34,702 bases of DNA from Coriobacteriia bacterium (GTDB lineage Bacteria; Actinomycetota; Coriobacteriia; Coriobacteriales; RUG033): assembly GCA_015655215.1 (NCBI GenBank), contig JAATFL010000036.1, forward strand, positions 1 to 34,702, written 5' to 3'. The translations under genes were made by a program, and so were the position numbers. Positions 8,402 to 16,384 of this stretch are shown in pieces (position 1 is the stretch's first letter; every line of letters starts with the position of its first letter). Under the pieces are notes generated by a model. The model saw nothing but the letters and a program-made list of their open reading frames with translations, was not told where the DNA came from and did no database searches.

Positions 8402-9442
8402 ATGAGAGAGGCGTCCGCTTGCATACAGAGTGGTCTCTTGCGAAAGGTATCCTTTCGCAATCCCGTCTTCAACCGTTTCGGAGAGTGCGGAGATGGCGTC
8501 TCGGCTTTTGAGTCACCGGACCGAACATCCTCCGTCATACAGGTTCGCTCGGAAAACGGCGAAGGCACGATGGTGGCATATCAAGCTTTCCCCGGTGCGT
8601 TCATCACCTACGACGATTTCCATATGGACTCGTGTGTCTCTCAGTTCGAGCCAAGAACCGACCTCTTCTGCATCGACCACTGCAGAGAGGGCCGCCTCGA
8701 GCAGTCCTTAGGTGATTCGACTCTGTCATATATGGCGGCCGGTGACCTGAAGCTCGATGATCGATCAACGCATCAGTCTGAATTCTTCTTTCCGCTCTCT
8801 CACTATCATGGAATCACCGTCACGTTCGATCTCTCCGTCGCCGACCAGTATCTTTGCCGCATGCTCGATGGGTTTCCCGTCGATCTGCATGCTTTGAAGA
8901 CGAAGTACTGTTCGAGTAGTCGTCCCTACATACTTCACGGCGTCGAGTCGGTCAGGCACATATTCTCCGAGCTATACGCTGTGCCGGCTGCCATACGCGA
9001 GCCCTATTTCAAGATAAAGATATTAGAGCTTCTGCTCTTCCTGGACACGCTCGTTCTCCCGGAGAATCGCCAATCCCGTCCGTACTTCTATAGATCGCAG
9101 GTAGAGAAAGTCAAGGCTGCATACGAATTCATGTGCATGGACCTTGCTCGTCATTACACTGCCAGTGACCTCGCACGACGTTTTGGCTTGTCGCTTACGG
9201 CATTCAGGGCATGCTTCAAAGGCGTTTATGGTCAGCCCTATTTCACGTATATGCGCGAATACCGCATGAACAAGGCGGCTGTTGACCTACGGACCACGAA
9301 CCTGTCCGTTTCGGCCATCGCCTGTCAGGTCGGGTACACGAGCTCGTCGAAGTTCGCAGCTGCATTCAAGGAAATCTTCGACGAATCGCCGCTTTCGTAT
9401 CGTAAGAGTTATCAGCCTATGCACGCTGACATAAGTATCTGA
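8402..9442 (+). CDS. AraC-family transcriptional regulator
   Basis: DNA-binding regulator of 346 residues. The C-terminal 90 residues contain both AraC helix-turn-helix units: ASDLARRFGLSLTAFRACFK, and a second ending in IACQVGYTSSSKFAAAFKE followed by the typical F-x-x-SPLSYRKS. The first 240 residues are an effector-binding region without a clear named domain. The layout resembles YbtA/PchR-like regulators of siderophore uptake, which bind the iron-siderophore. It begins one base after the ATPase stop and its own stop touches the second control region (9442). It probably activates both 5459-5519 and 9440-9500. Confidence 0.87.
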   Translation: MREASACIQSGLLRKVSFRNPVFNRFGECGDGVSAFESPDRTSSVIQVRSENGEGTMVAYQAFPGAFITYDDFHMDSCVSQFEPRTDLFCIDHCREGRLEQSLGDSTLSYMAAGDLKLDDRSTHQSEFFFPLSHYHGITVTFDLSVADQYLCRMLDGFPVDLHALKTKYCSSSRPYILHGVESVRHIFSELYAVPAAIREPYFKIKILELLLFLDTLVLPENRQSRPYFYRSQVEKVKAAYEFMCMDLARHYTASDLARRFGLSLTAFRACFKGVYGQPYFTYMREYRMNKAAVDLRTTNLSVSAIACQVGYTSSSKFAAAFKEIFDESPLSYRKSYQPMHADISI

Positions 9443-9500
9443 CTGATCGGGCCAGCACGGAGCCATCGGGGCAACCGCTGCCGCGAACACTGCTTTAATG
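9440..9500 (+). promoter_or_regulatory. AraC-type activated promoter of the ABC pair (copy 2)
   Basis: ACTGATCGGGC (9442-9452), CATCGGGGCA (9464-9473) and TTTAATG (9494-9500) lie at the same offsets as in the copy before the ECF operon. ATCGGG occurs twice, 19 bases apart. The site begins inside the AraC stop codon. The same regulator should therefore control both transcription units. Confidence 0.6.
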
Positions 9501-9507
9501 AGTCATG

Positions 9508-9524
9508 ACCTCGTCGCACGAGGT
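9508..9524 (+). promoter_or_regulatory. Leader dyad/hairpin of the ABC pair
   Basis: ACCTCGT-CGC-ACGAGGT, a perfect 7-bp stem with a 3-base loop, placed as in copy 1 (5527-5543). Two stem pairs differ between the copies (G-C to A-T, and T-A to C-G) and both changes keep pairing. Unlike copy 1 it is followed by TGTCTGT rather than a T-run, which argues against a simple terminator. Confidence 0.55.
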
Positions 9525-9540
9525 GTCTGTCCGAACAGGA

Positions 9541-9556
9541 GTTAGCAGAGGCTAAC
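9541..9556 (+). promoter_or_regulatory. GTTAG-N6-CTAAC palindrome before ABC pair
   Basis: GTTAGC (9541-9546) and GCTAAC (9551-9556) form a perfect 6-bp dyad with a 4-base centre, the partner of the site at 5561-5576. It lies 22 bases before the start codon, just upstream of the ribosome binding site. Confidence 0.45.
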
Positions 9557-9578
9557 ACTCAGCGTGAGAGGTTTGCAT

Positions 9579-11384
9579 ATGAAGAAAGAGGAACGAGTCA
9601 CGCTGTTCTCCTTCGCGGGTAGGTACAGGATATTGACTGTCATCGGCTGTGTCCTGTCGGGGATAAGTGCCGTGTTGACGCTTATCCCGTTCATCTGTAT
9701 CTGGCAGGTCGTTCGAGAACTGTTTGCCGCGATGCCCGATATCACCCAAGCGCAGCACCTGGTCTATTGGGGCGTGCTGGCCGTGGTGTTTGCGCTGCTC
9801 GGCATTCTCGTGAATTTTGCGGCCCTTATGTGCACGCATGTCGCAGCCTTTAGGATCGTTCGAAACATGAGGAGCCGTATGCTTCACCATATGGTCAAAC
9901 TACCTCTCGGTTTCTTCGACGAACAGGGGAGTGGGAAGCTCCGTCGCGTCATAGATGAAAGCTCGGGGCAGACGGAATCGTTCCTCGCGCACCAACTTCC
10001 CGACTTGACAGGGGCTTACGTGACGCCCGTCGCAACGGTTGTGCTGCTCTTCGTCTTCGACTGGCGCCTTGGGCTTGTGAGCCTTATCCCGATCGCCCTT
10101 GGTTTCGCGATCATATCAAGGATGTCAGGAAGTGCTATGAAAACGAAGATACGGGAGTATCAGAACTCATTGGAGGACATGAACGATGAAGCGGTGGAAT
10201 ATGTGCGAGGTATTCCGGTTGTGAAGACCTTTGGTCAGACCGTCTTCTCCTTCAATAGATTCCATGACACCATCATGTGCTATAGGGAATGGGTCATGGA
10301 CTATGCGATTTCACTTCGCGTACCCATGGCGGCTTTCACGGTCTCCATCAATGCGGTCTTCGCCTTCCTCATCCCGGCTGGAATCCTCCTCATCGCCTCC
10401 GCAGTGGACTATCGAGCATTTCTGCTCGATTTCATCTTCTATGTTCTGTTCACCCCGTATTGCACGGTCATGCTCAACCGTATCCTGTTCTCGAGCGAGA
10501 ACACGATGCTCGCAAAGGATGCGATCGCCCGTGCATCACAGCTATTGAACGAGCAACCTCTGGATGAGGCCGTCGTCGGGCTAAAGCCTCGGGATGCGAG
10601 TGTCACCTTCGATCACGTGAGCTTCACGTATAAAGGAGCGACAACTCCTGCCATACGCGATGTCTCCTTCGTGATTCCCGAAGGATCGACCGTTGCTCTC
10701 GTCGGACCTTCCGGTGGTGGCAAGACCACCGTAGCTAGCCTCATCCCGCGCTTTTGGGATGTGGATAGTGGAATGGTCAAGGTGGGCGGTGTCGATGTCA
10801 AAGATATCGCGACAAAGGACCTGATGGATGATGTTTCGTTCGTCTTCCAAGACATCCATCTGTTCAAGGCGAGCCTTTTCGATAACATACGTTCATCCAG
10901 GCCGGATGCGTCGCGGGAAGACGTCATGCGTGCGGCGCGGGCGGCACGATGCGACGAGATATTCGCAAAGATGCCCCAGGGAGTCGATACGGTTGTCGGA
11001 ACAGGGGGGATGTATCTCTCAGGGGGTGAGGCACAGCGAATCTCGCTTGCTCGGGCAATCCTGAAGGATGCACCCATCGTGCTTCTCGATGAAGCAACGG
11101 CCTTTGCCGATCCGGAAAACGAGAGTCTCATACAGCAAGCTCTGCTGAAACTCGCTCGTGGCAAGACGGTGCTTGTGATCGCCCACAGGCTCTCGACGAT
11201 CCAAGACGCGGATCACATCATGGTTCTCAAAGAGGGCAGTATCGTGGAGCAAGGCGATCATAGCGAGCTCCTCGAGCATGGCGGCATATATGCGAAGATG
11301 TGGAAGGACTATGAGTCGTCGACTGTGTGGAGACTGGCGACTTCGTCCGCGCCTTCCCAAAAGGAGGTCACGTGCGATGATTAA
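9579..11384 (+). CDS. ABC transporter fused permease-ATPase, YbtP/IrtA-like
   Basis: Type IV (exporter-fold) ABC half-transporter of 601 residues: six membrane spans in the first 300 residues, then an ATPase with Walker A GPSGGGKTT, signature LSGGEAQR, Walker B IVLLDEATAFADPENE and H-loop IAHRLST. The AFADPENE sequence after Walker B is a hallmark of YbtP-like siderophore importers, which use an exporter fold for uptake. The start at 9579 follows GAGAGG with 7-base spacing, and the preceding in-frame GTG at 9564 is too close to that site. It overlaps the partner gene by 8 bases, indicating a heterodimer. Iron-siderophore import is the best guess; export cannot be excluded. Confidence 0.86.
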   Translation: MKKEERVTLFSFAGRYRILTVIGCVLSGISAVLTLIPFICIWQVVRELFAAMPDITQAQHLVYWGVLAVVFALLGILVNFAALMCTHVAAFRIVRNMRSRMLHHMVKLPLGFFDEQGSGKLRRVIDESSGQTESFLAHQLPDLTGAYVTPVATVVLLFVFDWRLGLVSLIPIALGFAIISRMSGSAMKTKIREYQNSLEDMNDEAVEYVRGIPVVKTFGQTVFSFNRFHDTIMCYREWVMDYAISLRVPMAAFTVSINAVFAFLIPAGILLIASAVDYRAFLLDFIFYVLFTPYCTVMLNRILFSSENTMLAKDAIARASQLLNEQPLDEAVVGLKPRDASVTFDHVSFTYKGATTPAIRDVSFVIPEGSTVALVGPSGGGKTTVASLIPRFWDVDSGMVKVGGVDVKDIATKDLMDDVSFVFQDIHLFKASLFDNIRSSRPDASREDVMRAARAARCDEIFAKMPQGVDTVVGTGGMYLSGGEAQRISLARAILKDAPIVLLDEATAFADPENESLIQQALLKLARGKTVLVIAHRLSTIQDADHIMVLKEGSIVEQGDHSELLEHGGIYAKMWKDYESSTVWRLATSSAPSQKEVTCDD

Positions 11385-13119
11385 GTATTTCGAGAGAAAA
11401 TTCGCGCTGAGCGAACAAGGGGCAAAGGATCTATTCAAAGCGATCATCGCCTGTACGCTTACGGATATCAGTTTAATGCTCCCGGTGGGGATCCTGTATT
11501 TGCTACTCAGCGACTTCGTGTCTCCGCTCGTGGGCGGCAAACAGGTCACGTCGAACATCTGGTTCTATATCGGCTTGTCCATATTGATTCTTGCGGTCCT
11601 CTTCGTGCTGCAGTGGCTTCAGTACAATGCGACTTTCCTGGCATCCTACAAAGAAAGCGCAACCAAGCGCATCGCGCTGGCCGAAAGACTGCGCAAGCTT
11701 CCACTATCGTTCTTTGGGAAGCGAGACCTTGCCGATTTGACGACAACGATCATGGCGGATTGCGCACAACTCGAAACCGCGTTCTCCCATTACATCCCAG
11801 AGTTGATCGGCTCGCTGGTCTCCATCATCTTGGCGAGTATCGGTCTGTTCTTCATAGACTGGCGCATGACCCTCGCATTGGTCTGGGTAATTCCCGTCGC
11901 CCTTCTCATCACCGCAGGGGGGAAGAGGTGGCAGGACAGATTCACCATCAAGAGCAAGCAACTACAGCTTGAGCGTGCGGATGGTATCCAGGAATGCATA
12001 GAGACGGTACGGGAGATCAAAGCCAACAATCAAACTGAAAGCTATCTTGCGAGACTCGACGAGCTTCTCGTCGAGTCTGAGACGAGCAGCATACGTGTGG
12101 AGCTTAACACGGCGCTCTTCGTCGTCTCCGCCCAGATGGTTCTACGCATCGGCATCGCGACCGTGGTTCTAGTGGGTTCGTTGTTATTGGTCAATGGGCT
12201 TATCGACTTCACGATGCTCCTTCTGTTCCTCATCGCAGCGTCGCGTGTCTTCGATCCGTTGGCGAGTTCGCTGATCAACCTCGCCGCGATATTCTCGTCA
12301 ATGCTCTCCGTAGAGCGCATGCAGAAGATCGAGTGTGAATCACTGCAAATCGGGAGCGACCACGTGACCTACGATGGGTATGACATCCGCTTCGATAGGG
12401 TTGGCTTTGCCTATGCCGGTGGTAAGACGGTCTTGGACGAAGTCTCGTTTACTGCGAAACAAGGCGAGGTAACCGCCCTTGTAGGTCCTTCCGGTGGAGG
12501 AAAGAGCACGGTGGCAAAACTCGCTGCAAGGTTCTGGGATGTAGACAGGGGAACGATCACGCTCGGAGGTACTGACATAAGTGCCGTGGATCCGGAGACC
12601 CTGCTTTCCAACTACTCGATGGTCTTTCAGGATGTCGTTCTGTTCGGCAATACCGTTATGGAGAACATACGCCTGGGGAAGCGCGGTGCGACCGACGAGG
12701 AAGTCTTGTCCGTGGCGAAAGCCGCGCAATGCGATGAGTTCATCAACGCCATGCCGCAGGGCTATCAAACGGTGATTGGCGAAAACGGCTCGACGCTTTC
12801 GGGTGGAGAGAGACAAAGGATATCCATCGCCCGTGCTTTGCTCAAGGACGCTCCGGTCATCCTTCTCGATGAGGCGACCGCCTCTTTAGATGTCGAAAGC
12901 GAGACGTTGACGCAGCGGGCACTTTCAGAGCTGGTCAAAGGTAAAACCGTACTCGTCATCGCCCATCGCATGCGCACGATAGCGGGTGCGGACAAGATAG
13001 TCGTGTTGAAGGGTGGTCAAGTCGCCGAGGAGGGGACCTCCGCCACGCTGCTCGCGGGCGATGGCGTATATCGGCGTATGGTCGAACTGCAGACACGGTC
13101 AAGCGAATGGAAGCTGTGA
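11377..13119 (+). CDS. ABC transporter fused permease-ATPase, YbtQ/IrtB-like
   Basis: Partner half-transporter of 580 residues with six membrane spans and an ATPase domain: Walker A GPSGGGKST, signature LSGGERQR, Walker B ILLDEATASLDVESE, H-loop IAHRMRT. Both partners keep canonical catalytic residues. The start ATG at 11377 has a strong AAGGAGG nearby and overlaps the previous stop by 8 bases, ensuring paired synthesis. It is the last gene of the island and is convergent with the DegV gene, with only 18 bases between the stops. GC content is visibly lower here than in flanking genes (29/60 in 12001-12060), compatible with acquisition of the whole uptake island. Confidence 0.86.
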   Translation: MIKYFERKFALSEQGAKDLFKAIIACTLTDISLMLPVGILYLLLSDFVSPLVGGKQVTSNIWFYIGLSILILAVLFVLQWLQYNATFLASYKESATKRIALAERLRKLPLSFFGKRDLADLTTTIMADCAQLETAFSHYIPELIGSLVSIILASIGLFFIDWRMTLALVWVIPVALLITAGGKRWQDRFTIKSKQLQLERADGIQECIETVREIKANNQTESYLARLDELLVESETSSIRVELNTALFVVSAQMVLRIGIATVVLVGSLLLVNGLIDFTMLLLFLIAASRVFDPLASSLINLAAIFSSMLSVERMQKIECESLQIGSDHVTYDGYDIRFDRVGFAYAGGKTVLDEVSFTAKQGEVTALVGPSGGGKSTVAKLAARFWDVDRGTITLGGTDISAVDPETLLSNYSMVFQDVVLFGNTVMENIRLGKRGATDEEVLSVAKAAQCDEFINAMPQGYQTVIGENGSTLSGGERQRISIARALLKDAPVILLDEATASLDVESETLTQRALSELVKGKTVLVIAHRMRTIAGADKIVVLKGGQVAEEGTSATLLAGDGVYRRMVELQTRSSEWKL

Positions 13120-13137
13120 AGGCTTCCCTCTCGCCCA

Positions 13138-13989
13138 TCAGCTTGTCGTAAAACCGGCGATGCCAAGTGCCCCAGGGCCGCCATGGGAGGTGATGACGCC
13201 TCCTGTCTTGATGGGTTGGATGCTCTCCACGCCGAGTTCCCGTGCATCTGCCTCCAGGTGTCTGAGAAGAACGGGGTCGATGCCCTCGGAGAACAGGATA
13301 TAGATACGGCTTCGATCCGGATCGTACTGTGCGACGTACTCCTTCAGGAACCGCCGGGTAACGCTCTTCATGGACCCTCGATATCTCCTGGTGGACACCA
13401 GGAACCCGTCTTCGATCTCGATCAGCGGCTTTATCGAGAGCAGGGAGGCACCCAGGTAGGCGGCATTCGAAACCCTCCCTCCCGCCTTCAGATAGGCCAG
13501 GTCCCCTGGGATGAACCCCATTCGGATCTGTCCGATCCAGATGTCGATCTGCTCCTTGAGCTCCTCGACGGATGCACCCGGGTTCTGCTCGATGTATTCC
13601 GCACAGCGGATGACGATGGCCGCCTGTCCTCCGCTGACGCTCTTGGTGTCGACATGCGTCACGTAGGGCATTCCCTCACTGGCTAACAGCGCATTCTCAT
13701 ATGTGCTGGTCGTCACCGCCGAATAGGATAGATGCATGATGTGGGCATCCGGGTGCTGGGCGTGCAGCGTTTCGAACAGCGTCCTGTATTCCTCGGGATT
13801 GACGGCGCTGGTGGATGGCACCTTCCCGGTTCGATTATGGAACTCGTAGATCTGCTGGATGGGAAACGAGCCGTCGGGCATTGTCGTGCGGTCGAACGAG
13901 ACGTGCATCGGGAGGATGTGCAGCCGATGCCGTCTGACGATGTCTCTCGGGATATCCGCGCCACTCTCGGCGACGATGAAGGTGTCCAT
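13138..13989 (-). CDS. DegV family fatty-acid-binding protein
   Basis: Two-domain DegV protein of 283 residues. Family members bind a fatty acid and present it to a kinase (FakB-like) or carry lipids. Recognisable features are the N-terminal FIVAESGADIP start, the PSTSAVNPEEY segment with the ligand-contacting Thr-Ser, and the GDLAYLKAGGRVS motif. The start at 13989 is 7 bases downstream of the radical SAM gene's stop, so the two are co-transcribed. No FakA-like kinase is in the window. The link of a lipid carrier with a radical SAM enzyme and a small membrane protein suggests a lipid- or envelope-related job, which is inference only. Confidence 0.85.
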   Translation of the reverse strand: MDTFIVAESGADIPRDIVRRHRLHILPMHVSFDRTTMPDGSFPIQQIYEFHNRTGKVPSTSAVNPEEYRTLFETLHAQHPDAHIMHLSYSAVTTSTYENALLASEGMPYVTHVDTKSVSGGQAAIVIRCAEYIEQNPGASVEELKEQIDIWIGQIRMGFIPGDLAYLKAGGRVSNAAYLGASLLSIKPLIEIEDGFLVSTRRYRGSMKSVTRRFLKEYVAQYDPDRSRIYILFSEGIDPVLLRHLEADARELGVESIQPIKTGGVITSHGGPGALGIAGFTTS

Positions 13990-13996
13990 GTTTCCC

Positions 13997-15343
13997 CTAT
14001 TCTGCCGTGCGTGTCTTCTCCCATAGCCCATCTGCGACCGTCGCCCAGCCTTCCGCCGCATCCCTGCATTTGTCGGAGAGCTCGTGCACATCCTCCGGGT
14101 CCTGCAGGTCGGTCGAACGCGCGCGGGCACCGTCGACCATCCCGGCCAATGCACCTTGGTTGTCAAGCAGGGGACACGGTCGTAGGTGGTTGTCGCTGAA
14201 CGGCTGTCCGTCATGATAGGCCATGAACAGCGGTGACTTCAGCGCGTCGAGCAGGGTCTTCTCGCGGATGTTGGAATCGGAGTAGTGGATGAAGGCACAG
14301 GGCTCCATATCGCCGCCCGCGTTGATGTGCAGGTATCTGCGCCCGCCCGCGATGCAGCCACTCACGTACTCGCCGTCGTTCCAGAAGTCCAACGTGAACA
14401 AGGGTTTGGTCTGGCGGAACGTGCGGACCTGCTCGTACATGGATCGGCGCTGCTCGGCGCTCACCATCAGCTCCGGTACCGCCTCCCTACCCACGGGCAT
14501 GTAGGTGAAGAGCCAGCAGAACTTGGCACCCCAGGAGATCATCTGGTCGAAATACTCCTCGCTGCCGATCACGTTCACGTTCTGGCTGGTGTAGCAGCAG
14601 GAGATCCCGAAGGGAAGGCGCTTCGCCTTGAGGATCGCCATCGCGCGCTCGACCCTTTCGAAGGTTCCCCTGCCTCGACGGGAATCGGTGGCCTCCTCGA
14701 ACCCCTCGACGCTGATGGCGGGTATGAAGTTCCTCACTCGCAGCATCTCGTCGGCGAAGGCCTCGTCGATGAGGGTCCCGTTGGTGAAGGCGGCGAACTC
14801 GCAGTCGGGATGCGCTTCGCAGAGCTTGATGATATCGGCCTTGCGCACCAGCGGTTCGCCGCCCGAGAACAAGAAGAAGTAGGTGCCCAGCTCCTTGGCC
14901 TGGCCGATGATGTCGTCCATCTCGTCATAGGTCATGTTGAGCTGGTCGCCGTACTCGGCTGCCCAGCAGCCCGTGCAGCGTAGATTGCAGGCGCTGGTCG
15001 GGTCCATCAGAATCGCCCAGGGGATGTTGCAGCCGAGTTCCTCCGCAAGGGCCCGTTGCTTGGGATAGCCCATCAGGCCGGCGTTGACGATGAAGTTGAT
15101 GAAGGTCGTCCTCAACACATCGAGGTCGATGTCACGGGGCAGGTCCATGATGAATCGGTACCAGACGCTGTCGGGGTCTTCCAATATCCTGTGCATCAGC
15201 TCTCGCTGCGATCCCCATCTGTCGCCCTTGTCGATGGCATCGACCCACGTGAGCAGCTTGGGGATGTTCTGCTCGGGATCCTTCGAGATGTAATTCACCG
15301 CGCCGCTCATCGCCATCCGTGTGGCCTTGTCCTTCAAGTCCAT
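13997..15343 (-). CDS. Radical SAM protein with SPASM-like C-terminus
   Basis: Radical SAM enzyme of 448 residues. The cluster motif C119-x3-C123-x2-C126 (ACNLRCTGC) is followed by the SAM-binding GGEP (FLFSGGEPL). A region with Cys in GCIAGG, EPCAF and RPCPL, as in SPASM domains, likely binds an auxiliary [4Fe-4S] cluster. About 115 residues precede the radical core, longer than usual, and start with helical sequence. The start at 15343 has AAAGGA upstream. The gene lies between a 58-residue membrane protein and DegV in a tight minus-strand operon. The substrate is unknown; the small protein upstream could be substrate, anchor or partner. Confidence 0.85.
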   Translation of the reverse strand: MDLKDKATRMAMSGAVNYISKDPEQNIPKLLTWVDAIDKGDRWGSQRELMHRILEDPDSVWYRFIMDLPRDIDLDVLRTTFINFIVNAGLMGYPKQRALAEELGCNIPWAILMDPTSACNLRCTGCWAAEYGDQLNMTYDEMDDIIGQAKELGTYFFLFSGGEPLVRKADIIKLCEAHPDCEFAAFTNGTLIDEAFADEMLRVRNFIPAISVEGFEEATDSRRGRGTFERVERAMAILKAKRLPFGISCCYTSQNVNVIGSEEYFDQMISWGAKFCWLFTYMPVGREAVPELMVSAEQRRSMYEQVRTFRQTKPLFTLDFWNDGEYVSGCIAGGRRYLHINAGGDMEPCAFIHYSDSNIREKTLLDALKSPLFMAYHDGQPFSDNHLRPCPLLDNQGALAGMVDGARARSTDLQDPEDVHELSDKCRDAAEGWATVADGLWEKTRTAE

Positions 15344-15392
15344 GGTTTGGGTGTCCTTTCGTCTGACTTCACGATTCCCTGCCCTCAGATCT

Positions 15393-15569
15393 TTATGTCC
15401 AAAGGGCCTTCACCTCTTCGCGCGTCCGTAGACGAAGGAAGACGCGATCCAAGCCGGCAAAGCCGATGACCGCCAGCACGACCATGGACACGTATAGAAG
15501 ACCCACGAGGTAGCTGAAGGTGGCACCTCCCAGAAAGGCGGTGTCGACGATGCCCGTGATGAGTGCCAT
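15393..15569 (-). CDS. Small membrane protein (58 residues)
   Basis: A short frame starting ATG at 15569 and ending TAA at 15393-15395. It reads MALITGIVDTAFLGG, a hydrophobic span (about residues 11-40, with YLVGLLYVSMVVLAVIG), then a positively charged tail DRVFLRLRTREEVKALWT. The composition, a span followed by an Arg/Lys-rich cytoplasmic tail, is that of a genuine single- or two-pass membrane protein, and it lies 49 bases before the radical SAM start. No clear Shine-Dalgarno precedes it, and its start lies just downstream of the shared operator with the two-component system. I do not recognise a family. Confidence 0.6.
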   Translation of the reverse strand: MALITGIVDTAFLGGATFSYLVGLLYVSMVVLAVIGFAGLDRVFLRLRTREEVKALWT

Positions 15570-15603
15570 TCGATTGCGGTTGGCTCACACCTGCATTGTG
15601 GGG

Positions 15604-15663
15604 ACCGAAGATAAACCCAACGTAAACCGAGGGCGGCCATCGCGTTTATCTTCGGTTTACGTT
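15604..15663. promoter_or_regulatory. OmpR/PhoB-type operator, two facing pairs of direct repeats
   Basis: On the plus strand TTTATCTT (15645-15652) and TTTACGTT (15656-15663) lie 11 bases apart. On the minus strand the same two octamers appear at 15608-15615 and 15619-15626, also 11 apart. ACCGAAGATAAAC (15604-15616) and GTTTATCTTCGGT (15644-15656) are perfect inverted repeats. Direct repeats at 11-base phasing are the classic binding site of winged-helix response regulators. The site sits between the response regulator gene and the small protein/radical SAM/DegV operon, so the regulator probably controls both directions. Confidence 0.7.
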
Positions 15664-15706
15664 GTCGTGTAAAGTGGAGGGAAACGACAGGGAGGACCCA
15701 GGGCAT

Positions 15707-16384
15707 ATGTTTCGTATCTTGTTGGTCGAGGACGACAGGAATATCAACAAGCTCATGGGTGCTGTGCTGAAATCGAGCGGCTATGAGGTTCTGAGCGCCT
15801 CCGATGGTTTGGAGGCGCTCGACATATTCGACGGTCATCACGTCGACCTGATGCTCGTCGACGTGATGATGCCCAGACTGGATGGCCTCGAACTCACCAG
15901 GCAGCTGCGCGATGCCGGTTACACGCTGCCGATCCTCATGGTCACTGCCAAGCAGATGCCGCAAGACAAGCGCCGAGGGTTCCTCGTGGGTACCGATGAC
16001 TACATGACCAAGCCGGTCGACAGGGATGAGATGCTTCTGCGCATCAAGGCGCTGCTGCGTCGCTCCCGGATCGTGAGCGACAAGAAGATCGTGGTGGGTG
16101 AGGTCGTCTTAGACTACGGCGCTTTGACCGTGACGCGCGGTACGGAGCAACAGGTGCTGCCTCCCAAGGAGTTCTACCTGCTCTACAAGCTGTTGGCCTA
16201 TCCGGGCCAGATATTCACCCGCCTGCAACTGCTCGATGAGATATGGGGACTCGACTCGGAAAGCGAGAGCGTGACGGTGAACGTGCATGTCAGCCGTCTA
16301 CGCAGACGCTTCGAGAGATGGCCCGAGTTCGAGATCCAGACGGTGCGTGGCTTGGGCTACAGGGCAGTGAAGCACGGTGAGTAG
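15707..16384 (+). CDS. Response regulator, OmpR/PhoB family
   Basis: Two-domain regulator of 225 residues. The receiver has acidic residues D9/D10, phosphoacceptor D52 (LMLVDVMMP) and the conserved Lys in DYMTKPVD. The C-terminal winged helix ends with the typical VNVHVSRLRRRFERWP and VRGLGYRA. The start at 15707 (MFRILLVEDD) is the canonical one, with GGGAGG upstream. The stop overlaps the kinase start by 8 bases. Four matching half-sites immediately upstream suggest autoregulation plus control of the divergent operon. Confidence 0.93.
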   Translation: MFRILLVEDDRNINKLMGAVLKSSGYEVLSASDGLEALDIFDGHHVDLMLVDVMMPRLDGLELTRQLRDAGYTLPILMVTAKQMPQDKRRGFLVGTDDYMTKPVDRDEMLLRIKALLRRSRIVSDKKIVVGEVVLDYGALTVTRGTEQQVLPPKEFYLLYKLLAYPGQIFTRLQLLDEIWGLDSESESVTVNVHVSRLRRRFERWPEFEIQTVRGLGYRAVKHGE

